Shown here one piece after another: positions 19,576-33,300 of a stretch of DNA of 64,000 nucleotides; position 1 is the stretch's first letter, and each line of letters begins with the position of its first letter. The stretch comes from Strigops habroptila. Lineage: Eukaryota; Chordata; Aves; Psittaciformes; Psittacidae. The stretch lies in assembly GCF_004027225.2 (NCBI RefSeq), contig NC_044278.2, positions 55,049,743-55,113,742 on the forward strand, given 5' to 3'. Position numbers and translations under genes: made by a program. The notes under the pieces were generated by a model, which had not been told where the DNA came from, did not search any database, and saw only the letters and a program-made list of their open reading frames with translations.

Positions 19576-22500
19576 AATCTTTACAAGCTTTGAAACTGAA
19601 GCTTCTGAAATCACTTCAGCTGGAAAAAGAGAATCTTATGTAGAGAGAGATCTGTTCTTTGGAGGAAAGATCAGGTACAGCTGCTGGAAGGAGAAGTTCT
19701 GTTTCTTAGTTTGCTCAGGAAGACAGAATCTCTTGAAAGCATCAATAAACCATCCCATTGCAGATGCTTCTCTGTCTGTGTTTTTAATTCTCATAGTAAA
19801 AATATATGATTCAATGGAGTTCACCAGTAAGCCCAAAATGTGGTTGTGAAAGAGCACCCAAAATAGACTGATCATTCGCTGAGAGGTGAGGAACATAATA
19901 GTCTAACTTAACATTCAAATATTACTTAAAATGCTTATCCACCACGGTGAGGAAAGGCCCATACAGACAAGCTTCATTTTTATTCATATGTTACAAGAAT
20001 TAATTTTGTTCCTTGACTACTTTTTTTTTACCTATTTTTCATCTTAAGTCTCCTTCCAAAATTGCATTTCACTGCTGACAAAAGGTAAGCTAAAACATGT
20101 AGCCTCTTCTTACACCAATCCTTGTACCAAATTCACACGGGACTCCTTCGCTGAAAAAGTGAGGGGAAAAAAAAACCCAACAAAAAAAGCCCTCCTTTTT
20201 CTGAAATACTGCATATTTCACCAGCTCTCTAACAGAACATATTTTTCTTGCTTATATCCTTTTGAAAGAATAGTTCAATACTTTGAATTCCTTTTCAGTA
20301 AGATCCTGAGCTTGCAAGAATTTGACCGAACCATATCAACAAACATATATTTTCTTATAAACTTGGTGTGAGGTTTTAAATAGAAAACACAGCTTAAGAT
20401 TGTACTGAACAGCAATCAATGCATAGCAGCATCTTCTTCAAATTGAAACAGAAAATCTGTAAGATGATGGTTTTCACTGAAAAAAGTAGTGCTATACCAG
20501 CATAGGATGTTGCAGCTTACATAGCTGCCCTTACATTGGGATTGAGTAACTTCTTGTAGTTTTTTGCTTGCTGCATCATCAACTCACTGCTGAAAATCTT
20601 CATTGAAGTTGCCAAGGAATCCGGAGAAGGGCAAAAGAAAGCCCCTAATCTTATTTCAGTGTTTCATAGAAGCTGACACCGGCAGTTAGGCATGACTGTT
20701 GTGCAGTTGCTTGAATTCCCATTGCTGTGGCTTTTAACACAAGTAAATCTGCAGGCAGTACACCAACATTGTCTTTAAACAGACTAAGAAGTTACCTAAA
20801 CCTTTCTGTACATTCATCTGTAATGCTGGGGGCAGGAGATGGTGGGGATTAGGGTTTCATTCACAGAATTTGGAGGAACACAAAAAATATCTGAAAAACT
20901 GGCATTTTTGTGCTTTTCTTGTAGTTAATTTGGGGGGTGTGAGAAATGATGATGTTTTGAGCCATCTGCACAACACTGCACATGTTTTGTGCAAAAGAGC
21001 AAACTCTCTTCACTTCCCTGGGTCCAGAAGCAGTTTATCAGTTAAAGCTGAGTAGCTGTGAGCAGATCCTGTGGCTGCTCTTAGCAGCCACACTCAAACA
21101 CAGGCACAACACAGGATGCTTTTTGTGAGAGGTATTCAAAGCGCTGCTTACGCTGGCTTCGGCATAGCTGATACTCTGATCTCAAGTTGTCAGAAAGGAG
21201 GAATGATAGGACAAGTGTGTTTTCGCAGTATGTTACATATCTGCTATGCAGAGGAAGGGTACAGTGTAACCTACCTTTTCTGATAAAGACTGAACAAGGG
21301 TGAAGTATCACATACTTGGTACTTGACCAAGTGCAGCCCTATTTCAAGGATGTAAATTTTTTTGGCCTATGGAGGGAATTTAATTTTTATTTCTTTTTTT
21401 GACTGAAGGAATTGCCTTTGGGGAAAGGAGTGCAGAAATTTCAACTGGAGAAAAAAAAAAACCTAAGCTTTTTTGGCTGAACTTCCAAGGAGCTGTCTGA
21501 AACAAGTACATAGCAAAGGTTAAAATTATGTCTACTACTAAATGATAGCTACTATGTTTTATTCCTAGGGGGAGGGAAAGACCTCATAGTAGGAAGTCTA
21601 GCAATGTAAGCTGCTCATGCTATCTATTACTAGGAGGACCAGATCCTGTGATTTTAATCATTATAGTCAGTGAAACAATTTGTAGATGGGCATAGAAGAC
21701 ATGGTCCTTCTTGTGTAATTTCAGTTTAACTTGAACTGCAGTCTCTCTTCAGACAGTATTGGTCACAGGAGCTTCTTTGAGTCAAATTTTGAACAGTAAA
21801 ACCCTAGAAACCAATATGCTTCGCATGCCTTTCAAAGAAAGGTTCAGTGTTTCTTTTAATTCTGTTTGAAGTCACTCACAGGAATAACATGCTTGACCTC
21901 AGCCTTGGCAGGCATGGTCTCTGCTTCTGCACAAGTGTGGGAATGGAATTCGAGTACTCAGATACCTCAACTTCATATGCTTTTCTTTAAGATGCAGGGG
22001 GAGGACTACTTTTGGGGAGAAACCAGAGAACTTGCAGATGCATCAGCAGGGAGTACTCCTCTCCAAAACGCTGAACTTGTGACCTGCTGAAACTTAGAGG
22101 CAAGGGAAGATAAGCCATAACCAGGAGGCACAGGCCATCCAGCAGGAAAGCAGGCAGTAAACACCCTAACCCGGCTAGGTACAGTCTCCGTCATAATCAG
22201 TCACAGAAAGTAGGACAGAGCTGCTGAGTAGCTTGAACACATTCCTGAGAGAAAAAACATGTAGAATAATTTCAGATGTCCCTATATTGACAAATGCTTT
22301 TTGTGAGAAGCAGCCCATGCAAACCCTATTTGCAGCGTAGGAGGAGGGTCTCGCCTCCCACGTTTGGGGAGGACAGTTTAACACTGTGCACTGAGAAACC
22401 ACAGATACTTCTTGGCCTGGGATTTTTGGGAGTGTCCTTCTGAAAATGTAACTTCCAGTAGAAATAAGCCAGCTAAGTGAAAGAGAAGGAAAGTGTGGAG

Positions 22501-25500
22501 GAAACAGTGAATTACAAAGCCAGGAAATGGCTTAAACAGGCAGCTTTACTGTGGGAGCAGTGCTGTAAACAATTGTTACTCTTAATTTTGCAGTCCTAAA
22601 TGCTGACTTTTGATGCTAGGTAGGATCTGCCTACCTGATCCTAAGCCAAGGCCAATGGAATAGTGCAAAAGTAAACTACTCCATCCTAATTGATCACAAA
22701 ATCAAAGGCTTTCACAGGGAGCACTGGCTTTCTTCTACTCTGGAGCAAGGAAAGTAACTCTGAATATTTTTTAAAAAGTAATCTCCCATCACTGCTGTGT
22801 TTTCTTGAGTCTAAAAAGCCATTTGAATTTTGAAAGCAGTTCTGGGGTAACATTATTCTGATAAATAGGGAGGTGCCTCACAAAACATGCGCACATACAG
22901 GGTGTAAATGCTTGGCCAATTGTATTGGAATCTGTGTGGCAGACTCAAATGAAATTTCATGTATTCATTTGATACCTACAATTTGTACAAGCTTTTGCTA
23001 TGGAAATTAAACAGCAGTGGGAAAATTATTAGATACTAGAATCAGTTCAGATTTTCAGGTACCAAAGTTACCTATCTATCTGCTTTGGATGCTTCACCCC
23101 CTATACCTTATCCTATGCTACTTTCTTGATCGTAATCCATTCCTTTTTTGCACTACCCCACATGGACTTGCAGACCTCCAAAATACCATTGCGTCTGAAG
23201 CTTTATCTAGGGTCTGAAACTTAATGGGGAGAGACAGTTCATAATAACTTATACTGGAATAAAGGACTTCTCTGGTTGCCTGCACTGTCTACGTCAGGGA
23301 ATGTGGTAATGTAGAGAGGTGGCTGCAGGGAGACAGAGAAGCCCTGGCTTTTCAATACTTGCTTATACTGCTGTGGATAAAGCCAGTGCCCCTCCCAGGT
23401 TTCACGTACAGTAATATAGAGCCAGAAAGGATTTATACTGGTGCATTCAAAGGAGCAGCAATCTTTGTCCTGCAGAAATTGAAAAAGTTTGGGTTAGTTC
23501 TAGCTTTTGTTAACATAAAGCTTTTCATTTAATCTTCTAGTTTCCTGCATTTTTTTTTTTAACCTTTTGGAGCTTGAAAGCATCCTATATGAACACACTG
23601 GATGCATATTTACAAAAGGGGGACAGAATAGTTGCACTTCACTTTTGTGCCTAAGCACAATGTCAAAGCTCTGCTCATCACTAGCTTATGCAAATGTGCT
23701 TAATTAGATGGCAGTAATTTGAAATACTGCAATTAAAGGTCACTTTTCCCAATTTTATTTAGAAAAAGAAACCCCACCAGATTTGCATTCCCTTAGAGAA
23801 AGTGAATGCTCAACTTAAAAGGGTTTTGCTGCTATGTTAACATACTTTAACTTTAGGCAATGAGAAATGGATTGGATTTATTTTATAGCTAGCAAAGTCT
23901 CTGAAGTTGTTATTACAGAGGCAGTGGGAAGTAGGTCATGCAGTTCCATGGTATAATGTATTTATGAATTTGATTTCCAGGTTTTAGTTTAATCAAGAAG
24001 GTTACCATCCACTGTCTGATTATGAATTTCAGTCCTAAATTGCCTGGCTGAATGTCTAGATGTTGACACACATGAATACCAGAAGGCAGAATACCAGAAG
24101 ACATTCTTTGGATCGTATCACCCAATTAGTAATAGCCATTGTGAAATAACAGCTTCTAGCATACAGGGTCATTTGAGGTAAGTGTGTCTGATTTTTAGTT
24201 TGGGATGTCAAAAGTAAAGAAAGGGATATGACCCATAGCTGGTTTTGGTGGAGAAGGGAGAATGTGAACCACCTAAGGATGTCCCAGATTTTATCCTTTC
24301 CTTAAGGGATTCAGGCTGCTGTGCCTTTCCTTTGCAGTTACAGGCTGCGTGCTGCGGGTTTTCTGTTTATTAGTTCTGATCTGTACATAAAGCACAAAAT
24401 CAGAAGCAGCATTTAACCTGATTTCCATCAGTCTGCCATTCTCATAGCTCTTACCCTCTTATCATTTAAGATATGAGCACATCAGTAAGGTTGCAGGAGG
24501 AGTCTCAAGTTTACTTCAAACATAAAACTACACTTGGTATCCAAAGCATACCATGCTGCCCTAAGACTGCTATGGTAGATGGTCTGTCCAAAACTTTTGG
24601 TGACTTCTATTCCCTTGTTATTGAAGCACCTAAAGCCTGTGTGGTGTGATAGGTTCAAGATGCGGGTGGGCCAAGGGCTGTGTTGTGGAGGACTGTAATG
24701 TATATTAACTCCTATCCTTCCTACAGGTAGTGTTTATCTCCTGTGTGCAAGAAATCGGGTGTTACTGCACCAAATGTCTCTAACAATGCTGGAGTAATTA
24801 CTATAAGCAGAGGTTTGTATAAACTGCAGTATAATACTGTACCCCTGATACATCCTCTTCACAGTAGCTACAGCAACAACAGTCTTTCCAATATTTGCAG
24901 TTTAAGCTGTGAGGATTTAAGGAGGACAGCAATTCTCTGCAGTACCATGTTTGGATTTTTGGTCTTCAGCACTTAGTGCAAGGATGGTGTGTGGGTGCCC
25001 TGAGCCCTGGTGCGGGAGCTCAGTATCTGAATGAGGTTAAGTCAAGGGATTATTGTTTAACTATAACAGTGGGTGGGGAAGAGAGAAAAAGCAAAATGTT
25101 GTGAAAGATCTGTGCTGGGGGGATACAGTAGGGGAGGAGGGGGAATAAACACCTGCTGGGCTTTCTGCCACTGGCTGGTCTGTGTACACACTTAGCTAAA
25201 CAGTCAAGTCTTGTGGACAAGATACTGCAGTAGTTTCAGCTTTCTTTGAGCATGCTGATTGGGGCTTCATCCATGCATCTCTTTCTCAAGAGAAGAAATG
25301 ATAGTGCTGCTTGGAGCTCCTGCTCTGTCAACCATTTCAGATTAGGTATGGACATGGTGTTACTATTCTAGGTCAGCAATTCTAGGTCTTTCCGTTTCTT
25401 CTTACTACTCCCTTACTTGACATAGACCTTGGAGTCACTGCGAAGTAGCAGGTACAAGGTGGTATTAACTTTTGTGGAGCTCATTGTTTTCTGTTGAGCT

Positions 25501-27831
25501 ATACCGTTAGCTGCACTCGAACAAATGATCTTATTTGTCGTCTATCATCAAGTCAGAAACATGTCATTTCTTCTTATTTGATTAATAGTAGTGCAAAGCT
25601 TACTGCTTTGACACTACGTATGCTTGATACATACATATGAACTCCATATTTCAGCTCAGAAGTGAAAAGGGCTGATACTAGCAGGTCTTTCCTCAAGGCA
25701 AAGCTAGCAACTCAGCCCTCTTCTCATAGTACAGAATTGATTTGGAGTTCCCTTACCTAAAATGTGATTAATGATTCCCATCTGGGACCATCCAGCAGTT
25801 CCTCCAATATCCTTTTATTTTAGGAAGCACTGCAAGCTACAACTGAAAAAAGCCATTATTACATGGAGAAATAAAATACAGATTTATGTCAATATGGTTG
25901 TGATAGAGAGGAGTTATAACTTCTAAATCTGCTCTTAGAAAGAATGAATGATCACACAGACAAAGGAGGTCTGATGGCAGACAGATCCACGGAGTCAGCA
26001 AATCTGAGCATGAAATATTACAGTTCCAGTTGAAGGAGATGAAACCCGTCTTATGCTATTCTGGTTGTCTTGTTTCCCTACAAATAGCCCCAAGCGGTGT
26101 CTCCAGTTGTTAAGAGTTGCTGCATTTGACTGTACGTGCTTGTTCTGGTCAAGCGTGTGCTTGCTGACAAGGCCAGGCAGGTACCTCTGCGGTCAGTGAG
26201 GGCAAGCTGCCCCCTGACCCGGAGTGCATCCTGCGGTCAAGAAGAGAAGCTTTGCTGTGAGCCTAGAAGTGAGAAGCTTATCGGGTTTCACGGTAATAAG
26301 TGGGTTTTAGCAGCTGTGGGAAGAACTGAAAGCTTGTAATCAGGTAAGGTATGAAGTTCAGAACTGTTATTTAGTCAGAAAGGGACTCTTCCTCAACATT
26401 ACCAACTGTTATCTTGGAAAAGTGAGAGCTAAGAAAATTACAGCTATTTTCTACCTACAACTACAGAGCCCCTTTGTTCGGGAAGCCCAAGAACTGATGC
26501 TTCTAAAAGCTAATTGTTTTCAACTTTCTTTTTATGTCCAATCCAAATAAACCATTTTTATTTGCTTTTGCAATATCTTTTCCTCAAATATGTAGGAGCT
26601 TCCTTCTAAAACAAGCTGTTAAGGGGACTCAGTAAATTGTCAGTATGCTAACGTCAGCTGAATATTTGAACTGGATCAAACAAAGGAGTGGAAATCATAG
26701 GAAATGGGGACAGAATTAAACTGCACTTGAAGAGGTACAGATGTTCTGCACACTGTCCTTCTTCCCCCCCACCAATTCTCTGTATTCTTACATATAATCA
26801 GTAAAGAATGTTTAAGTGTTTATCAGTCTAATATAGCTCCTGTTCCAAGGTTAATGCACCTATGATATGGCTGAGTTCAATATTCTCGAGGCAACTGAAC
26901 TCTGTTAATCCAGTTACCTCTTATTTTCCCTAACCAGGAGTGAGTTTGCAAACTGAAAAGTATTCCTGCTAAACTAATCCATGTTCCAAGACAAAGTGGG
27001 TTTTGCAAAGTGCTTGAAGTCACATAAGCCATGTGTGGTTTTGAAGTTAGGAGCGGGTTTCCTTTTTTTTTTTTAAAGAAGAATAAAAGTGACAGCTTAC
27101 ATTCAGCTTTGTGTAGCATAATGCTTGAAAACGTGACTTTTTCTAAATACACTGCATGTTCTGAGCAATGACATAAAATTATCAAATCCATCTCTATTAA
27201 AAATCTTAAACAAAACGAAGCCTGTTCTCTTGTTATGGGACAAGAAATAATATTTCAATACTAAATGATGACATTACAATCTGAAAAAGGAAATCGTAAC
27301 CTGAGGTAAGACTATAGCTATCTCAAAAACACACTTGATTCCAGAAAGGATGAGTAATTAAACATGTCCCAGCTAGACAGAAGCCTGGTTTATGGTGCGT
27401 TATTTTCAATACCAACCACAGTACTGATGTGTACCTGTCTTTCTCTAGAAACTCCAATCTCATCTTTCCAGCAGTGCTTTCAGTCTTTATACTACAACGA
27501 GGAGAGATCTCTTCTCCATGTTTAGCCATGCTCGACCTTTTGCTGTACACTAGTCATCCTGTACAGAAAATTGTTTCTGTTCTATTATACTGGTGAGTTT
27601 GTGGCAACGGTGGATTTTAAAATGGCAAACATAAGCTGCACTTGGTAGGAGGCAGAGCTTTCCTGGTGCACTCTGCTGTGCTGGAGGCAGCCTCTTCCTG
27701 GGAGCCAGACCCACTGAGGGGGTTGGATGTGGTCGTGGAGCTCCAGCCACGCACTCCCACTGCTACCCTCACCTTGAGAAACCAAGTTGGCAGATGGCTG
27801 GGATTTCACCTGCATGTATCTGTTGATTGCT
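19576..27831. other. Convergent intergenic region, no gene seen
   Basis: This 8.3-kb unique-looking sequence lies between the probable SLC9A7 end and a solo LTR. All open frames are under about 105 codons and none is recognisable. Small homopolymers occur (for example poly-A at about 21451, poly-T at 23551 and 27065). The last 200 bp (about 27600-27831) are GC-richer, with overlapping open frames on both strands, but show no primer-binding site or other sign of retroviral internal sequence beside the LTR. Confidence 0.65.
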
Positions 27832-28416
27832 GTCCTGGTTTAACTCCAGCCAGCAACTAAGCACCCTAAGTTGCTCCTCTTGGTGGGACTGGGGAGAGAG
27901 CTGGAGGAGTAAAAGTGAGAAAACTTGTGGGTTGAGATAAAAACAATTTAATGGGTAAAGCAAAAGCTGTGCATGCCAGCAAAGCAAAACAAGGAATTAA
28001 TTCACTGCCTCCTGTGGGCAGGCAGGTGTTCAGCCACCCCCAGGAAAGCAGGGATCCATCACATGTAACAGTTACTTGGAAAGACAAATGCCATCAGTCT
28101 GAATGTGTATGTGTCCCCCCCTTCCTTCTTCTTCCCCCAGCTGTATGTGCTGAACATGATGCCATATGTTATGGGATATCCCTTGGGACAGTTGGGGTCA
28201 GCTGTCCCGGCTGTGTCCCCTCACAACTCCTTGTGCATCCCCAGCCTACACGCTGGTGGGATGAGGAGCAGAAAAGGCCTTGACTGTGTAAGCACTGCTC
28301 AGCAGTAATGAAAACATCCCTGTGTCATCAACACTGCTTCCAGCACAAGTCCAAAACACAGCCCTGTAACAGCTACTATGGAGAAAATTAAATCTATCCC
28401 AGACAAAACCAGCACA
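27832..28416 (-). mobile_element. Solo LTR, avian ERVL-like family (copy 1)
   Basis: On the minus strand this runs from TGTGCTGGTTTTGTCTGG (5' end, at 28416) to CCAGGACA (3' end, at 27832), about 585 bp with TG...CA termini. It is clearly homologous to the copy at 62445-63027: both share the TCTGGGATAG opening, the GACAGCTGACCCCAACT block, a CATCATG/GTCATG-CTCAGCACAT promoter-like region and the pyrimidine-rich end. The 5-bp flanks (ATTGC left, ATGTG right) are not a clean target-site duplication. No internal retroviral genes or primer-binding site flank it, so it is a solo LTR. Family naming from memory points to avian LTRs of the TguLTR5 type and is not verified. Confidence 0.85.
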
Positions 28417-30259
28417 ATGTGGCTTTAGAGCCAACAGTAGGAGTTTGGATATAGCCCCCAGAGAAGCAGCAGTGCTGAGCAGTTCAAGGCAGTGAAAGCG
28501 AGGCAAACTCAGGGTACGTAGGTACAGTTTTATCTAATGGACCATGGGAGAAAGTCTCCTCAGGCTTAACATGCATGTTGGTAAAACCCTACTGGAAAAA
28601 TAAACAGGACAAGACATGATTTACACTGGCTATTGGTATTCAGGAAGAGTGGAGAAGGCAATACCTGCAAACTGCTGTAGCTCTCCTTTGACTAGGAAGG
28701 AATTAACTGTTACAATGTTATGGGCAAAGGTAAACAAAACTACCCTCTGGTTACTGAAAGCTATCAGTGGCTGCATGCTCAATACAGATGCTATTGCTGC
28801 AGGGGGCAGAGGCAGCAGGATGAGAAAAACAAAAAGACTTCTAAAAGGGAAGGTGGTTCATTATCTAGTCCGTTACCCAAGAAAATTTGCAAAGATGGAT
28901 GTGCACTTTTTTCATTCTAGAAGTTCGTACTTTATTCGGAGAACACTACCTGTGCATGTATGAAAGCATTTGATTACAATAATTAACCTGAATTTACCTT
29001 TTGGCAGTTATTCCAAAACCTGACTGTCCAAAGGATGTAAAATTTGCTCTGTATTAATGGCACCTATGATATTACAAGTATTCAAATTGCTGTTCTCAGT
29101 TAGATGCTTCAGCTGGTTTAGTTTAAGGAGTCGCTATCGCATTCTCTAGATAGTTTTTACCTTTACTGGTTTAAACCACTCAATATTGGAATGAACATTT
29201 CATGGGTAGAGCAGTGGTGAAGCCCTGCAGACATTCAGAAATGAGTCTCGGGAATTATTCTGCAGGGTCCTACACTGCTGCCGCATTCCCCAGATCAAAG
29301 CATCGTTAGAAGATGAAAAAGTTTTATTAATTAAACATCTAGCTTGCAATTATTCCTGCTGTTCTGTACCAGATCACAAGAGGCTTCTCTCCCACTTACC
29401 CCTGCACTTTCCACTCCAATGCAATAGCAAAGGTTTTGAAAATAAGCTTTATCAAAGGCACAGCCTAACCCTTCAGGAGGGTGGGATTTTTGCCATGAGG
29501 ACTGGGGCATCACCCGCCTGCTCTGTAGCCAGTAACAAGGCTTCATGCTCTGCCTCCACTCACTGAGGAGCGCTCCAGGGCAGCCCTGGGGAGCTCAGTG
29601 GCTCAGAACCAGAGTTCCTCCTGGCAGGAATCCGTGGAGCTGCAGGCAGAGGCATGACCGGACACACTTTGGCAGCTCCAAGCACTCAGTTTAGAAATAA
29701 GCTGAGTTTATTAAGTCTTTGAAGTGCTGACTAGCTGCTTCCTTCAAGGTTTGCATTGCTGGCTTACGAGCAACACGTTAACCTACAGTGAAATGCTAAA
29801 AGCAACAGGATGGCCATTTTCCAGTGCAGAGGTATCAAAGCAGCTGCACATAACCCATATTACTTGCCAAGACTTTAACTCCTTTTCCATCAAGGAACAA
29901 TGTTTAAAAGTGTCAGCTAGTTCCCTCTAATCTGAATGTAACTGCTGTAATTGTAAGTTCTTAGAAGAGCCACCTTAACGCAAATACTTTACTATGAATT
30001 TACAGAGAATCAATAGGAAGATATGGTTTCCAATTTACAGTTTAAGTTGCAAAATGAACTTCATGCTAAAGTGGCTCCTCATTTGCTGCAGAGTATGAGC
30101 AGCTGTCGCTCATGCCATCAGAAAGAAGCAGCTCAAGGCTGGGTCCTGCTTTCTATCCGTTTCCACATCTTAAGACATAAAAACCTTTGTGAACAGCCAA
30201 GACCAATTTTCAGGTAAGCAAAAGCACCTCTCTTCATGCAAGAAATTGAGGTTATATAA
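28417..30259. other. Intergenic, no gene seen
   Basis: Unique-looking sequence follows the LTR. The largest frame (28616-28963, 115 codons) resembles nothing known to me. A TTTATT at 29328-29333 would be an AATAAA on the minus strand, but it has no adjacent coding context. Confidence 0.6.
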
Positions 30260-30319
30260 ATGGCTGGACTAGATGAATTTTGAAGGGCCCTTCCAACCCA
30301 TATTATTCTATGATTCTAC
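30260..30319 (+). mobile_element. CR1 LINE 3' tail fragment
   Basis: This is about 60 bp of CR1 3' end: GGCTGGACTAGATGA, then a CCCTTCCAACCCAT block and a tail ending ATTCTATGATTCTA. The CTATGATTCT tail repeat marks the true 3' end of the element. It is strongly 5'-truncated. Confidence 0.88.
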
Positions 30320-33300
30320 AATTGAGCTGGTTATCTGCTCTGGTGGCACTGAGGCAGAACTCAGGATTGAGTCAGGTTTAATATGAAAGTGTGAAAGCAT
30401 GAACAAACCAAAGTGTTTATGAACACAAGAATTGTAAAATTGAGACCTGAATTGGTAACTAATAGGCTTGAAAGTCAGGGGGGTTCATTGTGTAAAAAAG
30501 AATCCTATAATTGCATGCTTATAAGACGACCAAGTTAGCACAGAAAAATGGTAACAGGCTGTTTTCTGCAACCAGTAAGAGAAGTGACAGGCTTAAATTG
30601 AATCAAGAAAGATTCAAATAGATGATTGAGAGCAGTTTTTAACAGTGAATGTACTGACGTAATGGAGTAAATGACCACTGGAGGATACAAAATCTTCATC
30701 CTTAATGCTTCTAAGAACAGGTTGGGACAGGTGACAAATGTTCCATCCTCTCATCTTTAAATCCATTTGAGATAAAGGTGGGTATTACTAATTTGTCTTA
30801 AATTGGTTTTAGAAAAAAAGAAGGGGTGTGTGTGTGACATGACAATTCACCCAAGTCACCCCTCCTCAAGCAGCAGCTGAAATCATTGTGAAAAAAGCCA
30901 AGGAAAGGTTTCCAAAACTTCCATCAGAGAGGCCTCTGTTGTGCTTAGGCCCATCTCCTACAGCCCTTTTCTATTATTCTAACAGTGCACTTCCATCTTG
31001 GCGGCACTTCGAATGCTATCCAGAGCACACCTGAAACCAGCACTGTTTCATGTGTGCGCATAAATAAACAAGGGGTGAATCATTTCACAGATCTATGGCA
31101 AAACATTAAAGAGGGCTCGTTGGCAGCCAGGGTAGAGCTTGGGCTGTACGGCCCCACACCCTGTGCTTGCCTGCACAGCTGGGAGTTCTACCCATTGCAA
31201 GTGAGCAGCCACACAGCTTTCGTGCACACAAACACACACTGATGGCTTTGCCCTTCCCCTCAGCTCCCCTCTTCTCACAAAAAATAGGCAGCAAAAATTA
31301 CTGAGTTAATGGTGTGGGGCTTGTTCTCCTCTTGATTTATTGCACAGCTCTAATGTATTTTATTCAAATACTGGCAAAGACAAAATCACCAGGTTTCCTC
31401 TTAGGAAATGTTATGAGGCATTAACCTATTGCAGCATACTCCAGAACAAACTATTTTACAACATTTCCGTGAAGGTCAGCAGAATGTACAAAGCATCTTT
31501 AAACCGGGGCTCAGGTCTCTTTGTACATCAAAGCTGATTTTTCAGCACTCTGTACAGAAATTTCCATGGATCACAGGGCTCCTGGATCACACAGCTTCCT
31601 ATCTTGCCATAATGTGGTTGTCTATCAGATGAGTTCCTTTCCATTTCTAAATTAATGGAGTTGTCTTTTAAAATGGGTTGTCTTTTTTCCCTCCCTTCCT
31701 GCCACGCTGTTCTCATGGTTAAAAAAAAAACAAACCTTCTTCCAACTTCCAGGCTGAAGTGATTCATTGCTAATGTACAAAAATCTGTTCTTCTGCCAGT
31801 ATTGTTCATAGCTTGATTACCTCTCTCCCACACTGCTGTGCACCACTGTCCTCTTTCAACATTGACTTTGAGGCTAAATAAACCACGCAGCTTAGTCTTC
31901 TCCAAGACAGAGGGCTGTTCTTTCACTTGACATTTCTCAGTATCTATTAAGAATCTGAATACATCCCCTTAGGGCTTGGGTGGCTAGGACAGAGAACACG
32001 TTAATGCCACTGCACATGTGCTCTTTTCCCAACTAGGGGTTCAGAGTCACCCCACGAGGTCCTCGACCAGGCACACCCACATGCTGCAAAGTCAACTCCA
32101 GCATACCAACCATGTCACTCAGCTTCTGAACGCCTGATACGAACTTGGCCTCTTCAGAAAAGCTAACTTATTTGTCTAACATTTCACAGATAGTCTGGTG
32201 CCAGGGACCGAGTCCAGTTCCTCTCGCAGCTTTCTGAATACCTCAACCATGAGGCACTGTTCCATCTTTTCTCCTCCTTCAGTCTCCTATCGGATTCCTG
32301 CCTGCTTCCTAACTTCTGCCACAGCTCAGCAATGCTCACGGTGCCAGATGCATTGCACAATCCATTCCTGCCCCAGATGGGTCTAACCTTGCGCCCTGAC
32401 CACATGCTGTAGAGGAGGGAAAACCAACCACCTGTGATATATGACTGTGAAGGAGCACAAAAGAGGAGGCAGCAGATTTCCTTCAGTGCTTGCCTTTGCA
32501 GCACAGACACTGGGTGTCTCTGTAAGTGTCCGCATACAAGAGGTTTCCTGGCATTTTTTGAAAAGCTCATACTGAAAACAATAGATGCCAGTGATACACA
32601 CTGAGTCACTGCCACAAGTGGGACTTTCAAATCCAGTGTGCAAACACCTGTCACTTGAACCAAGGACACGGACAAGGACCTCCTCCAGAGCCCTCTGCTC
32701 TGGTGGCTGGTGGTAATGCCCACTGCGGAAGGGACACAAAGGCACTCCCAAAAGCACCTCTGGCAAAGGCAGCCAGATGAGACAGCTCTCACATCATCCC
32801 TTATACTCACAAACTGAGCTTGACAGTACTGGGAGGCAGGGGAAGACTATTTTTACAAGCTTAAGCTTTACAACTTTGGTTTTGCAGGAGAGCACTTCTT
32901 CCCATGCCTCCCACCCCGATGCTGCTAGGAGAGCTGTGGGGCAGTTAATAAATGGCTTATGCAGAGGGGAAGAGAGGAGTCCATTTTTCAGGAGAAATGT
33001 GTTTGTATGGGCTGAGAGAGAGTGTAGGGCAAGTTGCTGTTGCCCCGTGGACCAGCACTCCACTGGAGGGGCTGGTCCACCACCAGCTGTCTGCACAGCC
33101 ATTTGAACAGAGAAGTGGGAAAAAATGACTTTGAAGAGCTACCAGTTTTCCCTCTATGATTTGGAATTTGCCTTGCCCTGTTGCCTATCGCCCTGAGCTC
33201 TCCCTCTCCACCTCCTCCAAATAATGCTCTCGGGGCAATTCCCAGTGCTTCACTGCAGCTCAGCTCTTGGTCCCTACTTCTCCTCCCAGCTTACTCTCTG

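Noticed and set aside
27585-28308. Several overlapping 65-110 codon frames
   Set aside because: Most lie within or beside the solo LTR and arise from its sequence in both orientations. No retroviral gene is present.
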